A stretch of DNA of 64,000 bases from Acidipropionibacterium thoenii DSM 20276. GTDB taxonomy: Bacteria > Actinomycetota > Actinomycetes > Propionibacteriales > Propionibacteriaceae. Positions 14,420-24,174 of the stretch are shown here, in pieces. The stretch lies in NCBI RefSeq assembly GCF_000423445.1, contig NZ_AUHZ01000006.1, forward strand, positions 1 through 64,000, given 5' to 3'. The translations under genes and the position numbers were made by a program. Every line of letters begins with the position of its first letter. The first letter of the stretch is position 1. The notes beneath the pieces are model-generated. The model saw nothing but the letters and a program-made list of their open reading frames with translations, was not told the DNA's origin and searched no databases.

Positions 14420-17014
14420 TCAGTCCATCCGGGCGAAGGCCCGGGTCCGCAGGACGAGCTCGTCGGCGTCGTCGCACTCGTCGAGATCCACCGTGGCGGC
14501 GATCGACCAGTCGTGATTGCCCTCGGGATCGTCGATGATCTGGCGCACCAGCCAGATCCGCGAACCGCCCCGCCCGGACTCCTTCTCGACCATGAACAGG
14601 GCCGGGGAACGGGCATCGGGCCCGTCGTTGAGCTCCTGGTGCTCGTCCCAGTAGGCGCCCAGGGCGTCCTCCCAGTCGTGGACCTTCATCGGGGAGCCCT
14701 CGGGCTCCAGGGCGGCCAGCCCCTCGAAGTCGTCGTCGGCGGCCAAAATCACCTTGCGGAACATCGCATTGCGCAGCGCCACCGTGAAGGCCCGCCGGTT
14801 GGAGGTGAAGGTCCGCACCGGACGGACCTCCTCGGCCCCCTCCTCCTCGGGCGGATGGGTCAGCGCCTCCCACTCGTCGATGAGGGAGGAGTCGGTGGTG
14901 CGGATCACCTCTCCCAGCCAGGCGACGATGTCGGCCAGATCCTCGGTCCGCTCGGCCTCCGGCACCGTCTGACGCAGCGCCCGGAAGGCGTCGGTGAGGT
15001 AGCGCAGCACCAGCCCCTCGGACCGCTGCACCTTGTAGAAGGCGCAGAACTCCCCGAAGGTCATCGCTCGCTCGTACATGTCGCGCACGATCGACTTGGG
15101 CGACAGGGCCGACTCGGGCACCCATGGATGAGACGGCGAGAAGATGTCGAACAGGGCCTGCAGGGTCTCCTCCAGAGGCTTGGGCCACTCGACCTCCTCC
15201 AGGGCCGCCATCCGGTCCTCGTAGTCCATCCCGTCGGCCTTCATCTCCCCGATCGCCTCGCCGCGCGCCTCGTGCTGCTGGGCGTAGAGCACTGTCATCG
15301 GGTTGTCGAGGGTCGCCTCGATCACCGAGACGACGTCCAGGGCGTGCTCGGGGGACTCCGGGTCCAGGGTCTCGATCGCCTCGGCGGCAAACGAGCTCAG
15401 CGGCTGGTTCAGTGCGAAATCGGACTGCAACTCCTCGCTCATCGCATAACGGCGCCCGCCCGGGGTCGGCTCGGCCAACCGGTGCACCACCCCCGAGCGC
15501 AGCAATGCATGGCCCAGTTGCAGCGCGCGACGGTAGAGCCGGCGCCGCTCCCTGGGGCTGGAGGTGGCACCGTCGACCAGATGGCGAACCGCCACCACGG
15601 TGTCCTCGTCGCGCGAGAGCAGATTGAGCAGCATCGCGTCGGTGATCCGCATTCTGGCGTGCAGGGTCTCCGGCACCGAGTCGATCAACTTGCGGAAGGT
15701 CTCCTCGTCGTAGTTGACGAACCCCTCAGGAGCCTTGTGCTTCTGGAGCCGGCGGGCCTTCTTGGCGTCCCCGCCGGCCTTGGCGAGGGCCTTCGCATTG
15801 GCGACCACATGCTCGGGCGCCTGCCCGACGACATATCCCACGGTGTCGAATCCGGCCCTGCCGGCCCGCCCGGCGATCTGGTGGAACTCGCGGGACTTCA
15901 GCACCCTCATCCGCGACCCGTCGAACTTCGTCAGGGAGGTGAACATCACGGTCCGGATCGGCACATTGATCCCCACCCCGAGGGTGTCGGTGCCGCAGAT
16001 CACCTTGAGCCGGCCCTGCTGGGCCAGGGTCTCCACCAGCCGCCGGTACTTCGGCAGCATCCCGGCATGGTGGACGCCGATCCCCGCAGTGATGAACTTG
16101 CGCACCGTCGACCCGAACCCCTTGGAGAACCGGAAATCGGCGATCTCGGCGGCGATCTCATGGCGCTCCTGGGTGCTCACCAGTTTCACCGAGGTGAGCG
16201 ACTGGGCTCTCTCCAGGGCGGCCTTCTGGGAGGGGTGGACGATGTAGACCGGCGCCTTGCCGTCATCGACCAGGCCGGCGATGGTCTCGTGGTCGGGCTG
16301 CATCGACCACTCGTAGAGCAGCGGCACCGGGCGGGTCACGCCGGTGATCACCTCGGTGGGCCGGCCGGTGTCCGCGGTGAGGTTCTCGGCGAGCTGGCTG
16401 ACGTCTCCCAGGGTGGCGCTCATGATGATCTGCTGGGCCTGCGGCAGTTCGGTGAGGGGCACCTGCCATGCCCAGCCGCGGTCCGGGTCGCCGATGAAGT
16501 GGAACTCGTCCATGATCACCTGGTCGACCGCCGCATGCCGGCCCTCGCGCAGCGCGATATTGGCGAGGATCTCGGCGGTGCAGCAGATGATCGGGGCGTC
16601 CGGGTTGACCGAGGCGTCTCCGGTCACCATGCCGACCCGCTCGGCCCCGAAGATCTCGCACAGTGCGAAGAACTTCTCGCTCACCAGGGCCTTGATCGGG
16701 GCGGTGTAGTAGGAGCGGCCGCCGCCGGCCACGCAGGCGAAATGGGCGGCGGTGGCGATCAGTGACTTCCCCGATCCGGTCGGGGTGGTGACGATGACAT
16801 GGGAGCCGGTGACGATGTCGAGGACCGCCTCCTCCTGGTGCTCGTACATCGTCAACCCGTCGGCGGCCACCGCCCGCTCGATGTGATCGATGGCCATGTC
16901 CGGGTCGATGGCGCGGGCGCCGGGGGAGTCCCAGCCGCGCGGGCGCTCCCCGCGGTCGGTGGTGATCGGTGCTCGGCCATCGACCATGTCCTCCAGAGCC
17001 TCGGCCAGTCGCAC
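14420..17014 (-). CDS. DEAD/DEAH-box superfamily II helicase, DUF3516 type
   Basis: 864 residues. The GTG at 17014 follows GGAGACGGAGAG; the long upstream frame is non-family shadow. The helicase core has Walker A TTPTGSGKS, motif II MDEFHFIG (DEFH box), motif III MSATLGD and HHAGMLPKYRRLVE. The C-terminal RecA lobe has CGTDTLGVGINVP and motif VI HQIAGRAGRAG. This is close to the Ski2/Mtr4 group. The second half (from about residue 420) matches the actinobacterial DUF3516 extension as I remember it. It probably acts in RNA metabolism, but the substrate is unknown. Confidence 0.9.
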   Translation of the reverse strand: MRLAEALEDMVDGRAPITTDRGERPRGWDSPGARAIDPDMAIDHIERAVAADGLTMYEHQEEAVLDIVTGSHVIVTTPTGSGKSLIATAAHFACVAGGGRSYYTAPIKALVSEKFFALCEIFGAERVGMVTGDASVNPDAPIICCTAEILANIALREGRHAAVDQVIMDEFHFIGDPDRGWAWQVPLTELPQAQQIIMSATLGDVSQLAENLTADTGRPTEVITGVTRPVPLLYEWSMQPDHETIAGLVDDGKAPVYIVHPSQKAALERAQSLTSVKLVSTQERHEIAAEIADFRFSKGFGSTVRKFITAGIGVHHAGMLPKYRRLVETLAQQGRLKVICGTDTLGVGINVPIRTVMFTSLTKFDGSRMRVLKSREFHQIAGRAGRAGFDTVGYVVGQAPEHVVANAKALAKAGGDAKKARRLQKHKAPEGFVNYDEETFRKLIDSVPETLHARMRITDAMLLNLLSRDEDTVVAVRHLVDGATSSPRERRRLYRRALQLGHALLRSGVVHRLAEPTPGGRRYAMSEELQSDFALNQPLSSFAAEAIETLDPESPEHALDVVSVIEATLDNPMTVLYAQQHEARGEAIGEMKADGMDYEDRMAALEEVEWPKPLEETLQALFDIFSPSHPWVPESALSPKSIVRDMYERAMTFGEFCAFYKVQRSEGLVLRYLTDAFRALRQTVPEAERTEDLADIVAWLGEVIRTTDSSLIDEWEALTHPPEEEGAEEVRPVRTFTSNRRAFTVALRNAMFRKVILAADDDFEGLAALEPEGSPMKVHDWEDALGAYWDEHQELNDGPDARSPALFMVEKESGRGGSRIWLVRQIIDDPEGNHDWSIAATVDLDECDDADELVLRTRAFARMD

Positions 17015-17167
17015 GATCTCTCCGTCTCCTCGATGTCGTGGGGCGGCGGTTGCCGCTCGGCGCCTGACCCACGCTATCCGACGTGTCGAGGCAGATGAGC
17101 CCCTGCAGCCGGGGATCGCGGGGGGCGGAGTTGGGGGCGCCGATGCCGGATAGGCATGATGGGGGCC

Positions 17168-17824
17168 ATGAGTTCTGAGCCGACGTCTGAAGTCGGGCGC
17201 CTTCCCCTCCCCGATCCGGTGCTGGCCTCGAGGATCGTGGCGGTGCTGCCCGATGTGCCGGCCTCCGACCTCTTCGCACCCCTCGAGGTGATGGTCCAGG
17301 AGAAGGTCACCGTCTTCAGTCTTCCGGCCCCCGATGTCGAGCGGTTCCGCACCATCACGACGGTCTTCGGGGCCCGCGCCACGTTCGGCGCCCACGGCGT
17401 CCTCGACCCCTCCGCCCCCGATGAGCTGATTGCCGCCGGGATGGCCTTCTGCCTGCCGGTCGCCGCCTCGGCGCAGCTGCTGTCGGCACTGCGGCAGGCC
17501 GGGATTCCGGCCGCCCCCGACGCCCTGACCCCCGCCGAGGTGCGCGCGGCCTGGGCCGGTGGTGCCGATGCCGTCCAGGTGGTTCCGGCCGACATGGGCG
17601 GCACCAGCTACCCCGAACGGCTGGCGGAGCTGGCCCCCGGGGTCGCCTGCCTGCCGCGCGGCGGGCTGGGAAGCTTCGCGATGCGCCAGTGGTTGAAGAC
17701 CGGGGCAGTCGCGGTCTGCATGGACGACACCCTGGTCGGCGATGCCTGCGAGGGCGGCACCCTGCCGGCTCTGCGGGAGCGGTGCCGGTCGGTGCGGGGA
17801 GTGGTCACCGACCTGCAGAACTGA
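17168..17824 (+). CDS. KDPG-aldolase-like protein without the catalytic lysine
   Basis: 218 residues from ATG 17168 (GGGGG upstream; ATGs at 17156 and 17159 are alternatives). The order of strands follows KHG/KDPG aldolase (Eda): FGARATFGAHGVLDP, FCLPVAAS, AGGADAVQVVPADMGG, CLPRGGLGSFAMRQWL. In Eda the Schiff-base lysine lies in KFFPA and the general-base Glu in EVTLRT. Here these positions read QVVPA and TVFSLP. The fold is likely kept but aldolase chemistry is not. It is divergent from the helicase gene. Confidence 0.7.
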   Translation: MSSEPTSEVGRLPLPDPVLASRIVAVLPDVPASDLFAPLEVMVQEKVTVFSLPAPDVERFRTITTVFGARATFGAHGVLDPSAPDELIAAGMAFCLPVAASAQLLSALRQAGIPAAPDALTPAEVRAAWAGGADAVQVVPADMGGTSYPERLAELAPGVACLPRGGLGSFAMRQWLKTGAVAVCMDDTLVGDACEGGTLPALRERCRSVRGVVTDLQN

Positions 17825-17935
17825 TCGGCCCGGACGCCGGCACGCCGGGGGTCGACCGGCGCTGAGCACCGCTGCGATGACCGGGATCCTCCCGGGCGCC
17901 CGCCGTCGGCTGGCCCGCCGTCGGCTGTCGACGGA

Positions 17936-18775
17936 TCAGCCGAAGAGGTCGTTGGCCCCGTCCTCGGGGCTCTGATCGGCGTCCTCGGGATGACGACGTC
18001 GATGGATCCAGCGGGCGATCGCCCGGATGATCCACCCGATCCCGGCCAGCACCAGCAGGCCGGCCACCACCACGGCGAAGGCCAGCACCGCGGTGCGGCC
18101 GCCGAGGGCCGCCAGGAACCCGGGAGGGCTCGGCCGCTCGGATCGGTCACCGGCCGGCAGCACCGACCCCGCCTGGGGCGAGGCCGTCCCGGTGTCGGGT
18201 GGCTCAGGGCTCTGCAACCCGGGGTCCGATGAGTCGGGGGAGTCGGTGGCCGAAGAACTGGGACCGGTCTGCGCCGATCTGCCCGCTGCCGACGACGGGT
18301 CGGCACCGGGCGAGGAGGTGGCCGCACCGGGGGCCGCCACCACATCGAACCTCCAGGACCGGGAGACCGCCCGGAACCGGGTGTCGCCGACCAGGCTCGC
18401 CTGGATCGTGTAGCTGCCGGCCGGGGTGCCCGGGGGCACCTGGAGGGCGGCGCTGAAGACCCCCTTGGTATCGCTGGCGGTGTAGGCGCGGGGGACGTCG
18501 TCGAAGCTGCCGCCGACAGCGATCGAGGCGGCGTCGACCGGCTTGCGGTGGGAGTCGGTGAGGGTGCCGGAGATCCGGATGACGCTGCCGGGGGCGCCCT
18601 TGGCCGGGGTCATCGTGGCGGTGAGGGTGGCCGGCGGAAGAGTCGGGGAGGCCGGGCCGGCCGGACTGGGGGCGGGAGTGGGCGCGGCAGCTGCCGGGGC
18701 CGGACCCGAGGCCATCGCGATCGCCGTCATCGCGGCCAGCGCCGGCGCCCAATGGCACCGCCTGACACCGCTCAC
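17936..18775 (-). CDS. Cell-surface protein with Ig-like domain and C-terminal TM anchor
   Basis: 279 residues. I chose the GTG at 18775 because AGAGGGGAGA lies directly upstream; an ATG at 18799 is an alternative. A signal peptide is followed by a Pro/Ala linker and a beta-rich domain of about 110 residues (MTPAKGAPGSVIRISGTLTD, VPPGTPAGSYTIQASLVGD) that looks like an Ig-like or carboxypeptidase-regulatory-like fold. A Ser/Pro-rich spacer, a TM helix (TAVLAFAVVVAGLLVLAG) and a basic tail follow. No LPXTG motif. Probably a surface protein of unknown ligand, standing alone. Confidence 0.65.
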   Translation of the reverse strand: MSGVRRCHWAPALAAMTAIAMASGPAPAAAAPTPAPSPAGPASPTLPPATLTATMTPAKGAPGSVIRISGTLTDSHRKPVDAASIAVGGSFDDVPRAYTASDTKGVFSAALQVPPGTPAGSYTIQASLVGDTRFRAVSRSWRFDVVAAPGAATSSPGADPSSAAGRSAQTGPSSSATDSPDSSDPGLQSPEPPDTGTASPQAGSVLPAGDRSERPSPPGFLAALGGRTAVLAFAVVVAGLLVLAGIGWIIRAIARWIHRRRHPEDADQSPEDGANDLFG

Positions 18776-18898
18776 GGCGTCTCCCCTCTGCAGGTGCACT
18801 CTCGCCAGGTCCGATCGGCGGCCACCATCATTGCGGCGCCCGCACTCGAATCACAATAGTTGCGGACCCGCGCCCTGCGATCTCCTAGTGTGGGTGTC

Positions 18899-20581
18899 AT
18901 GCAGACTCCGGTTGATGCCACCTCCACCCCCGCCTGGGCCGCTCTGGCCCGCCTCAAGCCCACCATCCTCGACGGCCCCCATGTGATGCGACGCTGGTTC
19001 GACTCCGACCCCGACCGCGCCGACCGCTACACCTTCGACGCCGCCGACCTCCACGTCGACCTGTCCAAGGATCTCCTCACCGATGAAGTCAGGGACACCC
19101 TGCTGGAGCTGGCCGAACAGGTCGGGATCACCGCCCGCCGCGACGCCATGTACTCCGGTGAGCACATCAACGTCACCGAGGATCGCGCCGTGCTGCACAC
19201 CGCTCTGCGGCGTCCTGCAGGCGACGAGCTGACCGTCGACGGCCAGGACGTCGTCGCCGACGTCCACGAGGTCCTCGACAAGATCTACGCCTTCGCCGAC
19301 AAGGTCCGCTCCGGGGAGTGGACCGGGGCGACCGGCAAGCCCATCAGCACCGTGGTCAATATCGGCATCGGCGGCTCCGATCTGGGCCCGATGATGGCCT
19401 ACGAGGCCCTCAAGCCCTACGTCCAGCCCGGCCTGGAGTGCCGTTTCATCTCCAACATCGATCCCACCGACGCCGCCGTCAAGACCGCCGACCTGGATCC
19501 CGAGACCACCCTGGTGATCGTCGCCTCCAAGACCTTCGGCACCCTGGAGACCCTCACCAATGCCCGCTGCGTGCGGACCTGGCTGCTCGACTCGCTGGTC
19601 TCCTCGGGTGCCATCGAGGACACCGAGGAGGCCCGTTCGGCCGCCGTCGCCAAGCACTTCGTGGCGGTCTCCACAGCCCTGGACAAGGTCGCCGCCTTTG
19701 GTATCGACCCGGCCAACGCCTTCGGCTTCTGGAACTGGGTCGGCGGGCGCTACTCGGTCGACTCGGCGGTCGGCACCTCGTTGGCAGTGGCCATCGGGCC
19801 GGACGGGTTCGCCGACTTCCTCGCCGGTTTCCACGCCATCGACGAGCACTTCGCCACCGCCGATCCGCGCTCGAACGTGCCCCTGCTGATGGGCCTGCTC
19901 AACGTCTGGTACGTGAACTTCTGGGGGGCCGAGTCGCACGCCGTGCTGCCCTACTCCCAGTACCTGCACCGCTTCCCGGCCTACCTCCAGCAGCTCACCA
20001 TGGAGTCCAACGGCAAGTCGGTGCGCTGGGACGGCAGTCCGGTGACCTCCGACACCGGCGAAATCTTCTGGGGGGAGCCGGGCACCAATGGCCAGCACGC
20101 CTTCTACCAGCTGATCCACCAGGGCACCCGGATCATCCCGGCCGATTTCATCGCAGTCGCCAACCCGGCCCATCCCACCAAGGATGGCGATGTCGACGTC
20201 CATGAGCTGTTCCTGTCGAACTTCTTCGCCCAGACCGCCGCACTGGCCTTCGGCAGGACCGCCGAGGAGGTCCGCGCCGAGGGCACCGCCGAGTCGGTGG
20301 TGCCGGCCCGGGTGTTCTCCGGAGACCGACCGACCACCTCGATCATGGCCTCGGAACTGACCCCCAGGGTGCTGGGTGAGCTGATCGCCCTCTATGAGCA
20401 CATCACCTTCGTCCAGGGCGTGGTCTGGGGTATCGACTCCTTCGACCAGTGGGGCGTCGAGCTCGGCAAGAAGCTCGCCCTGCAGGTCGCCCCGGCCGTC
20501 TCCGGTGATGCCGCCGCGCTGGCCGACCAGGACGCCTCCACCCGGGAGCTGGTGACCTGGTACCGGTCCCACCGTCGCTGA
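18899..20581 (+). CDS. pgi: Glucose-6-phosphate isomerase
   Basis: Interconverts glucose-6-phosphate and fructose-6-phosphate in glycolysis. 560 residues, the usual length of the long bacterial form. Landmarks are [65 protein letters not shown] (catalytic Glu and His) and [11 protein letters not shown] (catalytic Lys). ATG 18899 was preferred over a start 13 codons upstream because the family begins here; no strong ribosome site is visible. It is transcribed divergently from the surface-protein gene. Confidence 0.96.
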   Translation: MQTPVDATSTPAWAALARLKPTILDGPHVMRRWFDSDPDRADRYTFDAADLHVDLSKDLLTDEVRDTLLELAEQVGITARRDAMYSGEHINVTEDRAVLHTALRRPAGDELTVDGQDVVADVHEVLDKIYAFADKVRSGEWTGATGKPISTVVNIGIGGSDLGPMMAYEALKPYVQPGLECRFISNIDPTDAAVKTADLDPETTLVIVASKTFGTLETLTNARCVRTWLLDSLVSSGAIEDTEEARSAAVAKHFVAVSTALDKVAAFGIDPANAFGFWNWVGGRYSVDSAVGTSLAVAIGPDGFADFLAGFHAIDEHFATADPRSNVPLLMGLLNVWYVNFWGAESHAVLPYSQYLHRFPAYLQQLTMESNGKSVRWDGSPVTSDTGEIFWGEPGTNGQHAFYQLIHQGTRIIPADFIAVANPAHPTKDGDVDVHELFLSNFFAQTAALAFGRTAEEVRAEGTAESVVPARVFSGDRPTTSIMASELTPRVLGELIALYEHITFVQGVVWGIDSFDQWGVELGKKLALQVAPAVSGDAAALADQDASTRELVTWYRSHRR

Positions 20582-20692
20582 ACCCGGAGGGTGACCCCGC
20601 CCGGCTGGTGGGAGCACCGCTGCGAACCCTTGCGACTGCCCCGGCCGGGGCTGCTGACGGCCCGCCGGCTCTGACAGGCGGGCGGGCCGCAT

Positions 20693-21364
20693 ATGCTCGG
20701 CCCCATGGGATCGAGACGGCGTTGGCTGGGGCGGGGCATCGTGACGGCGGCCGGGCTGGCCTCAGTGCTGCTGCTCGGCCCCTGGGCGCTGGCCGAGGGG
20801 CTGTCGATCGGCCGCATCCATGAGGTCGACACCGCCCCCGAGGAGGATGTCGCGATCGTCTTCGGGGCTGCCGTCAGATCCGATGGCACCCCCTCGGGAT
20901 ACCTCCGGGGCCGCCTCGACGTGGCCGCCGATCTCTACCGCAACGGCACCGTGAGAGCGATTCTGGTCTCCGGGGACAACGGCACCCAGCACTACAACGA
21001 GCCCGACAACATGAAGCGCTATCTGGTCGAGACCCGAGGCATTCCCGGGGTCAAGGTGGTCACCGACTATGCCGGCTTCGACACCTATGACACCTGCGTG
21101 CGGGCCCGCAAGATCTTCGCGGTGCGCTCGGCCATCCTGGCGACCCAGGACTACCACGTGGCCAGGGCGGTGGCGACCTGCCGGATGACCGGGCTGGACG
21201 TCCAGGGGGTCGCCGACCACCAGCCGCGGGGCAAGGTCTGGTGGTCCGGCTGGAGCCGTGAGTTCGGCGCCCGTCTCAAGATGGTCTGGGACGTCGTCTC
21301 CCGGCGCACCCCCACTCTTGGCGCTCCCGAGGACGGCATCAGCCAGGCACTGGCGGCCCGCTGA
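20693..21364 (+). CDS. SanA/YdcF-like (DUF218) membrane-anchored protein
   Basis: 223 residues with an N-terminal TM anchor (residues about 14-35). The DUF218 domain follows: VAIVFGAAVRSDGTPSG, ILVSGDNGTQHYNEPDNM, TDYAGFDTYDTCVRARKIF, and ILATQDYHVARAVATCRMTG. SanA of enterobacteria is a member and affects envelope permeability; the enzymatic activity of the family is not settled. ATG 20693 was taken; ATG 20705 is possible. It lies 110 bases after pgi with only a weak hairpin between them. Confidence 0.85.
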   Translation: MLGPMGSRRRWLGRGIVTAAGLASVLLLGPWALAEGLSIGRIHEVDTAPEEDVAIVFGAAVRSDGTPSGYLRGRLDVAADLYRNGTVRAILVSGDNGTQHYNEPDNMKRYLVETRGIPGVKVVTDYAGFDTYDTCVRARKIFAVRSAILATQDYHVARAVATCRMTGLDVQGVADHQPRGKVWWSGWSREFGARLKMVWDVVSRRTPTLGAPEDGISQALAAR

Positions 21365-21432
21365 CCGGGTCGCGGACGATCCTCCTCAGGTCGGTCCTGG
21401 GCACCCATCACAGCCCTAAGTCACATGAAGGA

Positions 21433-21472
21433 ATGTGATTTTCACATCAGAAGATGTTGCACGGGTGTGCAA
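21433..21472 (+). promoter_or_regulatory. Two operator-like palindromes upstream of the MFS gene
   Basis: ATGTGA-TTT-TCACAT (21433-21447) and TTGCAC-GGGT-GTGCAA (21457-21472) are two perfect inverted repeats nine bases apart in the 396-base gap before the permease gene at 21761. They are typical dimeric-regulator sites, but no regulator gene is adjacent. The rest of the gap shows no gene. Confidence 0.5.
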
Positions 21473-21760
21473 AGACCGTGAATGGCGGCGTTCCCCCGAT
21501 CCCTGCGGCGTAACCTCCTGTGCGTCGCGCAGGTCAGTGTCGGCTGCACAGGACAGCACCGGACCAGGGCGACTCGGGTCCGAGGACCCGACGATGGGAC
21601 CTGAGGGGAAGGCGCTCGATCACCTCCGGCACAGCTGCCGCGGCCGTTGATCACGGGCAATGCCCAGCGCGCACCGAACACCTGCCACTCACCGAACACC
21701 GGATGTCACTCGGCACGTCAACGAGGAGTGTGTCACCGCGCTGCGGTGGAAAGGGTTGAG

Positions 21761-23116
21761 ATGAGCACAATGAGTACCAAGGGGAGCCCGTCGGAGGGCT
21801 TCCTGGAACGTCAGGGGATCGCCAGACACCTGCTGTGGGGATTCGTGGCGGTGATCCTCTTCCAGACCGGAAATGGCATGGAGCTGGGCTTCTACTCCCA
21901 CTTCCTGCAGGCCACCAAGGGGTTGACGTCGGGGCAGGTGGCGTTCATGACGGCCGCCTACGGCATCGTCATCGCGATCGCCTCCTGGTTCTCCGGATCG
22001 CTGGCGGACGCCTGGGGATCGCGCCGGGTGATGCTGCTGGGATTCGCCGCCTGGCTGGTCTTCGAACTGGTCTTCCTGTGGGGCGGCGTCACCACCGGCA
22101 CCTACTGGGTGATGGTGACCGGCTACGCGCTGCGCGGCTTCGGCTACCCGCTGTTCTGCTACGGGTTCCTGGCCTGGGTCACGATGGACACCCCTCCCGA
22201 GCACCTGGGTCGCGGGGTCGGCTGGTTCTGGTTCGCCCAGGCCCTGGGAATGGGGGCGCTCGGCGCCTACATCCCCAGCTGGTTCCTGATCCCGGCCCTC
22301 GGCGAGATGGGCACCTTGTGGACCTCATTCATCTTCGTCATCGCCGGCGGTCTGCTGGCGGTCTTCCTGGTACGTCGTCCCAAGGGCCTTCAGGACGCCG
22401 ATCAGGGCGCTGCTCCCTCTGTCAGTGAGACGATCGGCGGCCTGGTGAGCGGCGTCACGGTTCTCAGCGATCACCCCAAGACCGCGATCGGCGGGGTCGT
22501 GAGGATCATCAACCAGGCGGCCTACTTCGCGATCCCGGTGTTCTTCGCCCCCTGGATCGTGGGCACCGTCGGGATGGACCAGGAGCGCTGGCTGACCATC
22601 TGGGGGACGCTGAATCTCGCCAATGTGTTCGCCAATCTGGCCTTCGGCTACATCGGTGACGCCATCGGCCGGGTCCGCACCGTCGCCTGGTTCGGTGGTC
22701 TGGGATGCGGCATCGCGGTCTTCCTGATGTGGTGGTTCGCGCACTCCCTCAACGGCAGCTTCGCCGCGGTGATGGGAGCCGGGATCATGTTCGGTATCTG
22801 CCTTGCGGCCTATGTGCCGCTGTCGGCGATCATGCCGATGCTGGCCCCCGAGCAGAAGGGTTCGGCGGTGGCGATCCTCAATCTGGGCGCCGGTCTGTCG
22901 AACTTCGTGGGGCCCGCCCTGGTGACCCTGGCCGGCCCGCTGGGGGTCGGTGGCCTGATGATCTTCTACGCCGTGCTGCATGTGGTCGGCGGTGGGCTGA
23001 CCTACGGCCTCAAGGCCGGGGACGGTGGCGAGGACGGTGGTGATCCCGGCCGTCCGGGTGCCGGAACCGGGTCCCCGGACAGCACCCCGGCCAGCCCTGA
23101 TCCGCTGTCGGTGTGA
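21761..23116 (+). CDS. MFS transporter, polyol permease (RbtT/CsbX-like)
   Basis: 451 residues, 12 TM segments, with the MFS loop-2/3 motif SLADAWGSRRVML and its second-half counterpart GYIGDAIGRVRTVAW. The N-terminus GIARHLLWGFVAVILFQTGN followed by GMELGFYSHFLQ resembles the ribitol/arabitol permease group (RbtT/DalT/CsbX). The C-terminal 35 residues are a Gly/Pro-rich cytoplasmic tail. ATG 21761 follows AAGGG. No catabolic genes lie next to it, so the substrate remains a guess. Confidence 0.85.
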   Translation: MSTMSTKGSPSEGFLERQGIARHLLWGFVAVILFQTGNGMELGFYSHFLQATKGLTSGQVAFMTAAYGIVIAIASWFSGSLADAWGSRRVMLLGFAAWLVFELVFLWGGVTTGTYWVMVTGYALRGFGYPLFCYGFLAWVTMDTPPEHLGRGVGWFWFAQALGMGALGAYIPSWFLIPALGEMGTLWTSFIFVIAGGLLAVFLVRRPKGLQDADQGAAPSVSETIGGLVSGVTVLSDHPKTAIGGVVRIINQAAYFAIPVFFAPWIVGTVGMDQERWLTIWGTLNLANVFANLAFGYIGDAIGRVRTVAWFGGLGCGIAVFLMWWFAHSLNGSFAAVMGAGIMFGICLAAYVPLSAIMPMLAPEQKGSAVAILNLGAGLSNFVGPALVTLAGPLGVGGLMIFYAVLHVVGGGLTYGLKAGDGGEDGGDPGRPGAGTGSPDSTPASPDPLSV

Positions 23117-23215
23117 GCTGGGGCGGGGCTGCTGCGGTGGGTTGATCGGGAGCCGCCACGAGGTGCCTGATCGGGTGCTGCCGTGGTGGTCCGACCCGCA
23201 GGCCGGCAGATGCTG

Positions 23216-23255
23216 CTGAGCCCCCTCACAGACCTGGGTCTGTGAGGGGGCTCAG
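23216..23255. terminator. Strong hairpin terminator after MFS gene
   Basis: CTGAGCCCCCTCACAGACC pairs perfectly with its complement ending GGGGGCTCAG around TGG. It lies 100 bases after the MFS stop. Confidence 0.8.
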
Positions 23256-23280
23256 TCCTGTGGTGCTGAGGTTGTCCGTG

Positions 23281-23361
23281 CGGCGTCACCCCTGTCAGGG
23301 CCGACCACCGCCGGACCTGCGCCCGGCGGCGTCACCCCTGTCAGGGCCGACCACCGCCGGA
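23281..23361. repeat. 35-bp direct repeat, two copies 46 bases apart
   Basis: 23281-23315 and 23327-23361 are identical (starting CGGCGTCACCCCTGTCAGGG). The second copy ends exactly at the stop of the aldo/keto reductase gene. Between MFS terminator and reductase there is nothing else. Confidence 0.85.
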
Positions 23362-24174
23362 TCAGACCTCCAGCGGGTCCCCGCCGAGCCGTACTCCGGT
23401 GTCCAGCCCGTCGATCTGAGCGATCTGGTCGTCGGACAGCTCGAAGTCGAAGACGTCGAAGTTCGCGGCGATCCGCTCCGGGGTCACCGACTTGGGGATG
23501 ACGATGTTGCCGATCTGCAGGTGCCAGCGGATGATCACCTGGGCCGCGGTCTTGCCGAGGTCGGCGGCGATCTGCTCGATGACCGGGTTGGTGAGGTCCT
23601 TCGACATCCCCAGCGGGCTCCAGGCCTCCGGATGGATGCCCTGGGCCAGCAGCGACTCCCGGTAGGCCTTCTGGGTGAAGGTCGGGTGCATCTCGATCTG
23701 GTTGACCGAGGGGGTGGCGCCGTTGAGGTCGTCCAGGTGCACCTGGTTGAAGTTGGAGACGCCGATCGAGCGGACCAGACCCTCGGTCTTGAAGGTCTGC
23801 ATGGCATCCCAGGCCTGGATGAACTGGCCCTGATGCTTCACCGACGGCCAGTGGATCAGGTAGAGATCCAGGTGATCCATGCTCAGCTTGGTGAGGCTGG
23901 TCTCCAGGGCCTTGCGGGCCTCGTCCTTGCGGTGCATGTCGTTCCACAGCTTGGTGGTGACGAAGAGCTCCTGGCGCGGGATGCCGGAGGTCGCGATGGC
24001 CCGGCCGACCCCCTTCTCATTGCCGTAGATCGCAGCGGTGTCGATGTGTCGATAACCGACCTGGAGGGCCATCGAGACCGACTTCTCGGCGACGTCGTCG
24101 GCCACCTGCCAGGTGCCGAAGCCGAGCTGGGGAATGGTCACACCGTCATTGAGCGTGATGTTCGGGACCGCCAT
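23362..24174 (-). CDS. Aldo/keto reductase, 2,5-diketo-D-gluconate reductase type (AKR5C-like)
   Basis: 270 residues from ATG 24174 (MAVPNITLNDG). Motifs are GFGTWQV, DTAAIYGNEKGVG (catalytic Asp and Tyr), TTKLWN (Lys), LIHWPS (His), VSNFNQVHL, NQIEMHP, EAWSPLG and IPKSVTPERIAANFDVF (NADPH-phosphate binding). This is a near-canonical AKR5C/YvgN-like enzyme. The frame is open to 24303 but the upstream part overlaps promoter sequence. Substrate in vivo unknown. Confidence 0.93.
   Translation of the reverse strand: MAVPNITLNDGVTIPQLGFGTWQVADDVAEKSVSMALQVGYRHIDTAAIYGNEKGVGRAIATSGIPRQELFVTTKLWNDMHRKDEARKALETSLTKLSMDHLDLYLIHWPSVKHQGQFIQAWDAMQTFKTEGLVRSIGVSNFNQVHLDDLNGATPSVNQIEMHPTFTQKAYRESLLAQGIHPEAWSPLGMSKDLTNPVIEQIAADLGKTAAQVIIRWHLQIGNIVIPKSVTPERIAANFDVFDFELSDDQIAQIDGLDTGVRLGGDPLEV

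Noticed and set aside
14420-17869. Helicase frame extended to 1149 codons
   Set aside because: The part upstream of GTG 17014 is the shadow of the plus-strand Eda-like gene and contains no helicase-related sequence.
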